A stretch of DNA of 53,618 bases, taken from the NCBI RefSeq assembly GCF_000702825.1, contig NZ_JNKF01000003.1:1-53618 (forward strand), written 5' to 3'. Of this stretch, positions 16,897 to 25,249 are shown piece by piece. Within the stretch, counting starts at the first letter, position 1. Each line of letters opens with the position of its first letter. The DNA comes from Prevotella sp. P6B1. GTDB lineage: Bacteria; Bacteroidota; Bacteroidia; Bacteroidales; Bacteroidaceae. The position numbers and the translations under genes were made by a program. Under the pieces are notes generated by a model. The model did not search any database. It was not told the DNA's origin and saw nothing but the letters and a program-made list of their open reading frames with translations.

Positions 16897-18024
16897 TTAT
16901 TTATTCATGCCAACGATTTTCGTCGCAGGTTTTTCTTTATTTCTCCTATTCACTACTGTAACAACCGATTGTGCCAGGTTAATGAAAGCCAAACCAGTAG
17001 CAGTGTCGCTACTAAGTGCAGCAGGCTCACCCTTGTCACCATTCTCACAAATACTCTGCACTAACGGGATCTGAGCAAGCAACGGCACCTGCATTTCCTC
17101 GGCCAACTGCTTACAGCCCTCCTTACCAAAGATGTAATACTTATTCTCTGGCAGTTCGGCAGGCGTAAACCATGCCATGTTCTCTATTAGTCCCAATATA
17201 GGCACGTTAACCTTCTCATTACGGTACATATCAATACCCTTACGTGCATCAGCCAGTGCCACTTGCTGTGGGGTTGACACGATTACCGCTCCTGTGATAG
17301 GCAATGTCTGTAGCAATGTCAAGTGAATATCGCTGGTACCTGGAGGTGTATCCAGAATAAAGTAGTCCAGTTCACCCCAATCGGCATCAGCTATCAACTG
17401 CTTCAACGCACTCGTAGCCATACCACCACGCCAAAGCGTGGCTGTAGTAGGTGATACAAAGAAACCTATCGACAGAAGTTTTACCCCATATTTCTCAATC
17501 GGACAGATCAAATCCCTGCCATCCTTTTTCACAGCGTAAGGTTGCTCGTCCTCAACATGAAACATCTTTGGCATCGACGGACCGAAAATATCAGTATCCA
17601 GCAGACCAACCTTATAACCCAGTCGGGCCAAAGCAATAGCCAAGTTAGCCGATACAGTACTCTTACCTACACCACCCTTGCCAGAACTCACAGCAATGAT
17701 ATTCTTCACACCAGGAAGCATCTCGCCAACCTCTGGACGTGGCTTTGACTTGAATTCTGTTTCAATATCTACCTCTACATCCTTACCACAGTAGTATTTA
17801 ACAGCCGCCTCAGCAGCCTTTACAGTAGACTTAAGGAACGGATCTGTATCACGTGGGAACTCCAGAACCACCTTTACTTTCCAGTTTTCACCATCCTGCT
17901 GTGGAGCAGCCACCGCCGGTGTATCAGCCACCATACCGCTCTCTACAAGATTCTTCTTGGTGCCAGCATACGTTACCGTAGCCAAGGCATCCATCACCAT
18001 TTTGGGATATATTACGTTTTCCAT
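16897..18024 (-). CDS. mrp: Mrp/NBP35 (ApbC) family Fe-S cluster carrier ATPase
   Basis: This 375-residue protein has an N-terminal MIP18-like domain (about residues 1-90) and a P-loop ATPase with the deviant Walker A SSGKGGVGKST (about 113-123), LLDTDIFGPSMPKMF, and DTPPGTSDIHLTL. It carries and transfers Fe-S clusters in the cytosol. The usual CxxC pair near the C-terminus is not visible; a single Cys appears in GKEGCKQLAEE. I use the ATG at 18024, 4 bases after the trmB stop; a longer frame would overlap trmB. Confidence 0.93.
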   Translation of the reverse strand: MENVIYPKMVMDALATVTYAGTKKNLVESGMVADTPAVAAPQQDGENWKVKVVLEFPRDTDPFLKSTVKAAEAAVKYYCGKDVEVDIETEFKSKPRPEVGEMLPGVKNIIAVSSGKGGVGKSTVSANLAIALARLGYKVGLLDTDIFGPSMPKMFHVEDEQPYAVKKDGRDLICPIEKYGVKLLSIGFFVSPTTATLWRGGMATSALKQLIADADWGELDYFILDTPPGTSDIHLTLLQTLPITGAVIVSTPQQVALADARKGIDMYRNEKVNVPILGLIENMAWFTPAELPENKYYIFGKEGCKQLAEEMQVPLLAQIPLVQSICENGDKGEPAALSSDTATGLAFINLAQSVVTVVNRRNKEKPATKIVGMNK

Positions 18025-18028
18025 CTTC

Positions 18029-18799
18029 TTATTTTGCTTTATCCAAACTGCTACGCTTCGATCGGTGATAGCTGCGATAGTCATCCAGTTCAATCTCCAC
18101 CTCAGGCTCTACCAGTTCGCCTGTACGAGGCAAGTTCCATTTCATATATTTAATATTCAATCCGCGAGCTATCCACATTCCTTCGTAATAAGTCTGTATA
18201 GCCAGGATTTTCTTCGTAACATCGTCGATACGCCCATCGTGATACAGATCCTCTGTACGGAAAATCACGGGCAACGAATTTTTCTCTACCATATAGCTAC
18301 TATAGGTGAACAGGAAGTTCGAGTCTGTCTTCAGATGTATCACGCCACCATCCACCAGAAATTTACGATAGCGGTTCATAAAATAGGTAGATGTCAATCG
18401 CTTACGCGGATTCTTCATCTGCGGATCGCTGAATGTTAGCCAGATCTCCTGCACTTCATCCTCAGCAAAGAAACGTTCAATTATTTCAATATTCGTACGC
18501 AGAAAAGCCACATTCTTCAGTTCCTCGTTCAAGGCCTGTGTCGCTCCCGTCCACATTCGTGCGCCCTTAATGTCAACGCCAATAAAATTCATATCGGGAT
18601 ACAATTTGGCCAGTTCCACTGTATACTCTCCCTTACCGCAACCAAGTTCCAGTACTATCGGGCTATTGTTGTGGAAATACTGCTCGTGCCAGTGCCCCTT
18701 CATTTCAAAGGGCACATTCTCAATCACCGAAAACGGATATTGGAACACATTCCCGTACGTTTCCATGTCCGCAAATTTAGCTAACTTTCCTTTTCCCAT
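18029..18799 (-). CDS. trmB: tRNA (guanine-N7-)-methyltransferase
   Basis: TrmB methylates G46 of tRNA using SAM. The 256-residue protein has the SAM motif [15 protein letters not shown] (about residues 50-64), [21 protein letters not shown] and the family motif [17 protein letters not shown]. Length is slightly long for TrmB, with an N-terminal extension. A canonical promoter lies directly upstream; mrp follows after 4 bp. Confidence 0.94.
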   Translation of the reverse strand: MGKGKLAKFADMETYGNVFQYPFSVIENVPFEMKGHWHEQYFHNNSPIVLELGCGKGEYTVELAKLYPDMNFIGVDIKGARMWTGATQALNEELKNVAFLRTNIEIIERFFAEDEVQEIWLTFSDPQMKNPRKRLTSTYFMNRYRKFLVDGGVIHLKTDSNFLFTYSSYMVEKNSLPVIFRTEDLYHDGRIDDVTKKILAIQTYYEGMWIARGLNIKYMKWNLPRTGELVEPEVEIELDDYRSYHRSKRSSLDKAK

Positions 18800-18815
18800 A
18801 ATTAAAATTGTGCTG

Positions 18816-18847
18816 CAAAGTTACGAATAAGCGCGCAAATATCCAAA
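18816..18847 (-). promoter_or_regulatory. trmB-mrp promoter
   Basis: On the minus strand TTTG (18847-18844), 20 bases, then TAACTTTG (18823-18816), a full consensus match. A second TTTG at 18839-18836 gives a spacing of 12. The leader is about 15 nt. Confidence 0.8.
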
Positions 18848-18899
18848 TTTTTCTCCAAAAACATTGTGTAGAACGAGGTACGTATATACAATCAGAGCC

Positions 18900-18932
18900 A
18901 AAGGATGCCCACATCATAGTGAGGCATTCTTT
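18900..18932. other. orphan terminator-like hairpin in the trmB / response-regulator spacer
   Basis: AAAGGATGCC (18900-18909) pairs with GGCATTCTTT (18923-18932) through a 10 bp stem with one G-U pair and a 13-base loop. It lies between the two divergent promoters, upstream of both transcripts, so it does not end any gene seen here. It could terminate a small RNA or be a regulatory site. The rest of 18848-19020 shows nothing else I recognise. Confidence 0.5.
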
Positions 18933-19020
18933 GTAACATAACAACACCTAAAAACAACTATTAAAGCATAATTATTTAAAAAAAAAAATGTTTTTCTATC
19001 TAAATTATGTAGAAAAATTG

Positions 19021-19028
19021 TACCTTTG
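19021..19028 (+). promoter_or_regulatory. -7 element of the signalling operon promoter
   Basis: TACCTTTG is a full TAnnTTTG match 34 bases before the response-regulator ATG. No TTTG at standard spacing was found; an A/T-rich tract lies upstream. Confidence 0.55.
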
Positions 19029-19062
19029 TACCATTCTTTACTAAAAACAAAAAACTTTTGAT

Positions 19063-20229
19063 ATGGCTACAATAAAGATTCTGAGTGTAGACGACGAGGC
19101 ACCATTGGAGTTGCTGATGAAACAATACTTCAGACGCAAGATACGAAACGGCGAATATGAATTCTATTTTGCCCACAATGGTTTGGAGGCACTTGCCATA
19201 CTATATAATCACCCTGACATCGAGATTATCCTGAGCGACATTAATATGCCAGAAATGGACGGACTGACGTTGTTGGCCAAGGTAAACGAGATGAACAATC
19301 CCGCCTTACGCGTGATAATGGTGAGTGCTTATGGCGACATGAAAAACATTCGACAGGCCATGAACAACGGTGCTTTTGACTTTGCCACGAAACCAATAGA
19401 CATGGACGACCTAAGTCTGACAATCGAGAAGGCTATCGAGCAGATTCGTTTTGTACATGAAACACAGAAGGAGCACACTCAATTGGAATCACTGAAAAAA
19501 GACCTGACAATAGCTAGAGATATACAACAGTATATTCTACCACAGGTTTTCCCGCCCTTCCCCGAAGACATCGACAAACTGGATATTTACGCCTCAATGG
19601 AAGCTGCCAAGGATATAGGTGGCGACTTCTTTGATTTCTTCCGCATTGACAATGATCGCATAGCCTTGGTCATTGCCGACGTGTGTGGCAAAGGCATACC
19701 CGCAGCCTTATTTATGGCTGTGAGTCGTACAATGATTCACTCGAAAGGTAAGCAATGCGATAGTGCCCGTGAATGCATGACTGAATCAAATCGGCTACTG
19801 GCCGCCTATTCTGTGGACAGCATGTTTATAACGGTATTCTACGCCATTTACAACACAAAGACGGGATTCATCAATTATTGCAATGCAGGCCACAATCCCC
19901 CACACCTATTACATGCCAACGGCACTATAGAGGGATTGCCCCTATCCAAGAATACCATCGTGGGGGCCTTGGATGGTTTAGACTTCCAAGAAGAAACACT
20001 ACAACTGGAACATGGCGACACACTGGTAATGTACACAGATGGCGTGACTGAGGCAATGAATCCGGCTTACGAGGAATTCGGCAGGGAACGACTAAACCAG
20101 ATATTGGTTAGTATGCCCCATCAGAGTTGCCAGCAGATGGTAGAATCTATTAAAGCAGGCATCAAGACCTTTGTAGAGGATGCGGAACAGAGCGACGATA
20201 TCACCATGTTGATACTCAAACGAAAATGA
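19063..20229 (+). CDS. response regulator fused to a PP2C (SpoIIE/RsbU) serine phosphatase
   Basis: This 388-residue protein has an intact N-terminal receiver domain: Asp10/Asp11, phospho-acceptor Asp59 (LSDINMPEMDG), Ser88 and Lys110. A coiled-coil linker (about 125-150) leads to a SpoIIE-type PP2C domain with AAKDIGGDFFDFF, IADVCGKGIPAALFM, NAGHNPPHL, MYTDGVTEAMN and QSDDITMLIL. All metal-binding acidic motifs look present. Such RsbU/RssB-like proteins dephosphorylate a Ser/Thr-phosphorylated partner, often a STAS anti-anti-sigma factor; none is encoded nearby. It is the first gene of the operon, and the histidine kinase at 24431 is its likely phosphodonor. It overlaps the next gene by 4 bp (ATGA). 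Confidence 0.92.
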   Translation: MATIKILSVDDEAPLELLMKQYFRRKIRNGEYEFYFAHNGLEALAILYNHPDIEIILSDINMPEMDGLTLLAKVNEMNNPALRVIMVSAYGDMKNIRQAMNNGAFDFATKPIDMDDLSLTIEKAIEQIRFVHETQKEHTQLESLKKDLTIARDIQQYILPQVFPPFPEDIDKLDIYASMEAAKDIGGDFFDFFRIDNDRIALVIADVCGKGIPAALFMAVSRTMIHSKGKQCDSARECMTESNRLLAAYSVDSMFITVFYAIYNTKTGFINYCNAGHNPPHLLHANGTIEGLPLSKNTIVGALDGLDFQEETLQLEHGDTLVMYTDGVTEAMNPAYEEFGRERLNQILVSMPHQSCQQMVESIKAGIKTFVEDAEQSDDITMLILKRK

Positions 20230-21767
20230 TTAGAAATATCATCATAGGTAGTCTGAGCATGCTATTAGTGGTAGCAATAGCAATTGGACTCTATATGCAT
20301 CATAGTGACAACGAGCGCATCAGCGAGTTGGAGTCGCAGATAAACGCATTGCGCAAAAAGGAGAAGCAGTCGGAAGTTGACCGTCGAGTAAGCAAGCAAA
20401 TGGAGGAGATAGCCTACGGCCAGCAAGTTCTCTCTGAGGAGCGCAGTCGCGAGGCCATCCTCCAGTCGGAGATAGCCCAAAAGATGACACTCCGCTCGGA
20501 GGCTGAACGACAAAAGGCTATCCAAGCCCAGGGTTTCGCCGAACTATCAGCTCAGGAAGCTATTGATGCCTACCAGATGGCCGAATCACAGCGCCGCCAG
20601 GCTGAACACGCAAAGCAGGTGACCGACACGCTGAACTACATTTCGTTAGGACGCACGCTTGGATCCCAATCGTACGCCATTTTCCAAACTGGCGATACGG
20701 AGTTAGGTAACATTCTGGCCTATGCCTCATATCAATATACCAAAGACTACAATGGTGATTTATATGCTCCCGCGGTATTTCAAGCTTTGATACAATCAGC
20801 AGGAGGTCGCCAAAATTTCAACATCCATAATGGCAGCATTACGTGTATCGAGACATCGCCGAATAACGACCGTCTGTTGACAGTAAGTACCTATGGCGAA
20901 ATATACGCTCACAAAATGCAGGGAAATCAGATGCAGACCACACGGTTAATGAGCGACAAGCACTACTGTTTCCGCGATGCTTTCTCTTCAAAAAACGGCA
21001 AAGACTACGTCATCAGTCATACAGGTCATTTAGTGGTGATTGAACAGAATCATCCACGCATCGTCACGCTGGAAAACATGGAACGCCCCTTCAGTCTTAA
21101 ACTCATGAACAATGGACGACAGTTACTGATTATCAGCGAAAACAGCTTAGCCTTATTAGATATAACAACAGATAGAATAATTGGCATGCGTCAATTGAAT
21201 TTCCGTGTGAGCTGCACAGGCAGACGAGACAATAAGCCTCTTTTGTTCGATAATAAGGGCTACATGCATCTTGTGAACGGTCTCGACAAAATGACCAACG
21301 AGAAAGTTCCTGTACAAGGATTAGTAACAGCCTTTGCCAGCAGTGCCAACGAACACCTGAGCGCTTATGGCATGAATGACGGAATCATCTGGCTGGTTGA
21401 CAAACACGGCAAGATGCACAAGCTGGCGGGTCATCTCTCAAAAATCACCAAAATGAAAATCAACGGGAGACGTCTCTATTCATCCAGTTATGATGGCAAG
21501 CTGCTATTTTGGATGACAGGTGATACGCAGATAACCCCCATCACGCTTTTCCAGTCGGGCAGTTGGTTGACCAATTTCACCTTTAGCAACGACAAGGATT
21601 ACATCTGGACAGGTAATTACAACGGTACCATGACCCGATACCTCATCTCGCTAAAGCAGATTGCCCAACGCATACGTCAGAAAGTCAACCGCAATCTAAC
21701 ACAGGAGGAGTGGAACTATTACGTAGGAAAGGGTATTCCATACAAAAAACTGATAGTTGAGAATTAA
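20226..21767 (+). CDS. membrane-anchored coiled-coil protein with a C-terminal WD40-like propeller
   Basis: This 513-residue protein starts with one hydrophobic segment (residues 4-24). A long charged coiled coil follows (about 30-140, rich in Glu/Gln/Arg/Ala). Next is a helical stretch (LNYISLGRTLGSQSYAIFQT, GNILAYASYQYTK) and from about residue 190 beta-propeller-like repeats (NIHNGSITCIETSPNNDRLL, AGHLSKITKMKINGRRLYSS, NFTFSNDKDYIWTGNYNGT). The arrangement resembles WD40 parts of large Bacteroidetes signalling proteins but without an enzymatic domain. The N-terminal helix may be an uncleaved anchor; which side the propeller faces is not certain. It is probably a scaffold for the neighbouring signalling proteins. 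Function unknown. Confidence 0.75.
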   Translation: MIRNIIIGSLSMLLVVAIAIGLYMHHSDNERISELESQINALRKKEKQSEVDRRVSKQMEEIAYGQQVLSEERSREAILQSEIAQKMTLRSEAERQKAIQAQGFAELSAQEAIDAYQMAESQRRQAEHAKQVTDTLNYISLGRTLGSQSYAIFQTGDTELGNILAYASYQYTKDYNGDLYAPAVFQALIQSAGGRQNFNIHNGSITCIETSPNNDRLLTVSTYGEIYAHKMQGNQMQTTRLMSDKHYCFRDAFSSKNGKDYVISHTGHLVVIEQNHPRIVTLENMERPFSLKLMNNGRQLLIISENSLALLDITTDRIIGMRQLNFRVSCTGRRDNKPLLFDNKGYMHLVNGLDKMTNEKVPVQGLVTAFASSANEHLSAYGMNDGIIWLVDKHGKMHKLAGHLSKITKMKINGRRLYSSSYDGKLLFWMTGDTQITPITLFQSGSWLTNFTFSNDKDYIWTGNYNGTMTRYLISLKQIAQRIRQKVNRNLTQEEWNYYVGKGIPYKKLIVEN

Positions 21768-21779
21768 GCATTAAGAACT
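21762..21779 (+). repeat. heptad repeat before the propeller kinase start
   Basis: AATTAAG (21762-21768) and CATTAAG (21769-21775), then AACT and the ATG. It is the same repeat style as in the lut operon and spans the stop codon of the upstream gene. Confidence 0.5.
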
Positions 21780-24434
21780 ATGATTAAGACCATCAAAATA
21801 CTCGTTATCTGCCTGCTATCAACTATCCATTGCTTAGCACAGGGATTACCACTGATTAGAAACTACACAGCTGCCGAATATGGCGGACACAATCGATGCT
21901 ACGACATCGAGACGGGAGAAGACGGCACCATATATATAGCAAACTTTGAAGGACTACTGTACTACGATCACGCCCAATGGCGTATGATCCACACCCCAGG
22001 TATCAGTCGCGTCACAGTAATTTACCGCGACAGCAACAATACTATCTGGGTAGGCGGCTACAACTTCTTTGCTCGTTTGCAGAAACGCGCCAACGGTGAA
22101 CTAATGATGCAAACCTTCGGTAACGACGGAATGTTCAACGGTGAAGTAATGGAGATTTTCGAAGACGAAGGGCGCTTACAGTTCGTGGCCAGTGACAACA
22201 ATATCTACGAGGTACGCAACAACTCTTTTGTACTGCACAAGCACACCAATGCAAATTTCAGGATTGGTGTGGAGTCGGACATCGTATCACTCGAGGCTCT
22301 GAAAGCCGATAGTAAAGACGCACTACTCAAAGATATCACTCAGACAGAAGATATTGGCGGAGGCCTTCAGGTTAAAGTCAAGAAGAACAAAGGTCTGATT
22401 ATTGCCGATAGTCAAGGCCACGAGCTCTACACTATCACCGAAGCCAACGGTCTCTGCTCTAATCAGGTGGCTTATCTGGCCTACGATGGACACGGCAGAC
22501 TCTGGGGGGCAACCCTTCACGGAATTTTCTCGATAGAACTGCCATCAGTATACAGCTATTTCCTGCCAAAAGATGGGTTAACAGGAGAGGTTCACACTAT
22601 CATAGCCTTCAACAACAAGATATATGTAGGAACCAGCAACGGCCTATTCACAATGGCTCAAAGACAATGCAAACGCATGCCTGAGATCAGCAATATCTGC
22701 TGGACACTATGCAAAAGCCGCGACGAACTGTTAGCAGCAACATCGAGTGGCATTTACCGCATTACACGAGGCGGGAATGTAAGTCGATTAACCACAAACT
22801 CAACCACCTCCATGCTGGTCGATGGCAACAAGGTGTACGCTGGCGAACCTGATGGTGTATGGTGTTATCAGCAAGATTTCAAAATGAAGGCGAAAGAAAA
22901 CGACTTACCATTGGTGACAGACATCCGTAAAAATGCGCAAGGCGATCTCTGGTTCATGAATGTCCACGGCAAAACCATTGGTAAATACCCCGGAAAACAA
23001 AGAGCTCCCATTGACGAGCTGCCCAAGAATCTACTTATGCCACTCAGCGACATTGAAATCAAAGCCCAATACCGCTACGGAAACCAAATATGGATAGGTG
23101 GCGATGAAATCCTAGCTATTATCGACACCGACAAGAAAGAACTGGCAAAACTCACCGATTGCCGCACCGTACGCTTCAGCGCCATCACCATGGGTAATGA
23201 CAGCGTGTTATGGGGCGGCTACGGCAAGATGCCCCAGAGTTTCGAACAGTTTGGTAGCAACGAGAGACATCTGCATTTCTATTACACCCTCAACAGTGTA
23301 CCACTATCCGGAAAGACTCTGTACCGATATAAGTTGAATCATAACAAATGGAGTTCTTGGACAGAAAAGCAGGATATTGAATTTCTTAACCTGCCCTACG
23401 GTTCATTCACCCTAAGCGTTCAGGCTCAGCTGGCTAATGGCGAGCTATCGGATGTGACCACCATCAATTTCAGTATCGCCTATCCGTTGCTAATGCGCTG
23501 GTACATGGTGGTACTCTACTGCCTCGCATTGTTTTATCTGATGTATCTACTATTTCGCTACCGACTTAAGCGACTGCAGAAAGATAAGATCAAGTTGGAG
23601 CATATCGTTGAGGAACGTACTGCCGACCTGCGCAATGCACAGAGCGAGCTGATCAGACAAGAGAAGATGGCAACGGTGGGTAAACTGACAGAAGGACTGA
23701 TTGACCGTATATTAAATCCGATGAACTATATCATCAACTTCTCAAAGATGTCGAACGATCTGCTGAAAGATTTGAAAGAGAACATCGACCACAATAAAGA
23801 CAATATGAATGCCGACGACTACGAAGACACGCTCGACGTGCTCGGCATGTTGACAGAGAATCTCACGTCGGTCGATCAATATGGTCAGAACACCACGCGC
23901 ACACTTAAAGCCATGGAGGAGATGTTGAAAGACCGTACTGGCGGTTATGTGGATATGGATATGTTGCCTGTACTGCAGCAGGATGAGAAGATGGTACGCA
24001 ACTATTTTGCCAAGGAGCAGGAGCAATACAACATTCATATTTCCTTCAACCTGCCCACAAGTGCTATGCCCTTACATGGTAACCCCGATATGCTGAGCAA
24101 AACTATGATGAGCCTGATAGGTAATGCCATCTATGCTGTTGTAAAAAAGGCACAGCGCACATCCTATCAACCAGAGGTTAAGCTCAACGTTAGCGATGAC
24201 GGAAACAAGTACGTACTAAAGATCTGCGACAACGGTATCGGCATCGAAGAGAAGATTCTCCCCAAGGTCTTCGATCCATTCTTCACCACAAAGACCACTG
24301 GCGAGGCAGCAGGCGTGGGTCTGTACCTGAGTCGTGAGATTGTGCAGAACCATGGTGGCGAAATCAGCGTAGCGTCAGTTAAGGACGAATACACAGAGTT
24401 TACGATCATATTACCTAAAACGAAATCGGTATGA
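21780..24434 (+). CDS. periplasmic-propeller sensor histidine-kinase-like protein lacking the phospho-acceptor His
   Basis: This 884-residue protein has a signal peptide (about 1-20), a periplasmic beta-propeller of the two-component-regulator type (about 25-490), a Y_Y_Y-like domain (about 500-565), one transmembrane helix (about 570-593), a coiled coil, and a cytoplasmic kinase core. The H-box reads EGLIDRILNPMNYIINF; the position of the His in HEIQNPLNF of the next gene is Asp642 here (codon GAC at 23703). The ATPase domain looks intact: N-box GNAIYAVVKKA, G1 CDNGIGIEEK, F-box FDPFFTTK, G2 GVGLYLSREIV. Unlike hybrid (HTCS) sensors there is no receiver or DNA-binding domain. It may therefore sense a ligand and control the adjacent kinase without phosphorylating itself. 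Confidence 0.85.
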   Translation: MIKTIKILVICLLSTIHCLAQGLPLIRNYTAAEYGGHNRCYDIETGEDGTIYIANFEGLLYYDHAQWRMIHTPGISRVTVIYRDSNNTIWVGGYNFFARLQKRANGELMMQTFGNDGMFNGEVMEIFEDEGRLQFVASDNNIYEVRNNSFVLHKHTNANFRIGVESDIVSLEALKADSKDALLKDITQTEDIGGGLQVKVKKNKGLIIADSQGHELYTITEANGLCSNQVAYLAYDGHGRLWGATLHGIFSIELPSVYSYFLPKDGLTGEVHTIIAFNNKIYVGTSNGLFTMAQRQCKRMPEISNICWTLCKSRDELLAATSSGIYRITRGGNVSRLTTNSTTSMLVDGNKVYAGEPDGVWCYQQDFKMKAKENDLPLVTDIRKNAQGDLWFMNVHGKTIGKYPGKQRAPIDELPKNLLMPLSDIEIKAQYRYGNQIWIGGDEILAIIDTDKKELAKLTDCRTVRFSAITMGNDSVLWGGYGKMPQSFEQFGSNERHLHFYYTLNSVPLSGKTLYRYKLNHNKWSSWTEKQDIEFLNLPYGSFTLSVQAQLANGELSDVTTINFSIAYPLLMRWYMVVLYCLALFYLMYLLFRYRLKRLQKDKIKLEHIVEERTADLRNAQSELIRQEKMATVGKLTEGLIDRILNPMNYIINFSKMSNDLLKDLKENIDHNKDNMNADDYEDTLDVLGMLTENLTSVDQYGQNTTRTLKAMEEMLKDRTGGYVDMDMLPVLQQDEKMVRNYFAKEQEQYNIHISFNLPTSAMPLHGNPDMLSKTMMSLIGNAIYAVVKKAQRTSYQPEVKLNVSDDGNKYVLKICDNGIGIEEKILPKVFDPFFTTKTTGEAAGVGLYLSREIVQNHGGEISVASVKDEYTEFTIILPKTKSV

Positions 24435-25249
24435 ATGAGATTGAGCAATTAAAAGAGCAACTACAAAAACAGGAGAAGTTGGCTTCACTCGGTTTACTGA
24501 GTGCAGGCATTGCACACGAGATACAAAACCCATTGAACTTTGTCATCAACTTTTCTAAGATGACCAACAAGTTGCTAGACGATCTGACCGCCGTTGTGGA
24601 AGACAATGCTGACCATATGCCAGAAAGCGATCGAGAGGATCTCTACGACATTGTAGCCGACATCAAGGAAAATATGACTCAGATCAAGGAGAATGGCGAA
24701 CGGGCTGTAAGCATTATCCAAGGCATCCTGCTCGTATCGCGCGGCAAAGAGAACGAGTTTCTGCCATCCGACATCTGCCATATCGTTAAGGAGTACACTC
24801 ACCTCTCATATCATGCCATGCGCGCAAACTATCAGGGATTTAATGTCACTATCCACGAACAGTATCAGGACAATATGCCACAGATGATGGTTATACCACA
24901 GGACTTGAGCCGCGCTGTACTAAACGTAATGAATAATGCTTGCTATGCGGTATGGAGAAAGGCACAGGAGATAGGCAATGATTATACTCCTGAAATCAGC
25001 ATCAATGTAGCCACCCAAGACAACAACCTGGTAATTAGTATTACTGATAATGGCGAAGGCATGAGCGACGAAGTGCAACAACGGCTGTTTGAGAACTTCT
25101 TCACCACCAAGCCGATAGGTCATGGTACAGGCCTTGGCATGAGTATTACGCGCGACATTATTGAGAACAAACATGGTGGAAAGCTCACATTCAATACGAC
25201 CTTAGGTCAGGGCACCACCTTCACCTTCACAATCCCCATCAAGAAATGA
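24431..25249 (+). CDS. soluble histidine kinase, partner of the upstream propeller protein
   Basis: This 272-residue protein has no membrane segment or input domain. It begins with a short coiled coil (MNEIEQLKEQLQKQEKL) and an intact H-box, SAGIAHEIQNPLNFVINF with His29. A helical DHp region follows, then an ATPase domain with MNNACYAVWRKA (N-box), ITDNGEGM (G1), FENFFTTKPIG (F-box) and GTGLGMSITRDII (G2). It is clearly paralogous to the C-terminal kinase core of the upstream gene, so the pair arose by tandem duplication with the upstream copy losing its His. It overlaps its neighbours by 4 bp on both sides. Its likely phosphorelay target is the receiver domain at 19063. Confidence 0.9.
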   Translation: MNEIEQLKEQLQKQEKLASLGLLSAGIAHEIQNPLNFVINFSKMTNKLLDDLTAVVEDNADHMPESDREDLYDIVADIKENMTQIKENGERAVSIIQGILLVSRGKENEFLPSDICHIVKEYTHLSYHAMRANYQGFNVTIHEQYQDNMPQMMVIPQDLSRAVLNVMNNACYAVWRKAQEIGNDYTPEISINVATQDNNLVISITDNGEGMSDEVQQRLFENFFTTKPIGHGTGLGMSITRDIIENKHGGKLTFNTTLGQGTTFTFTIPIKK

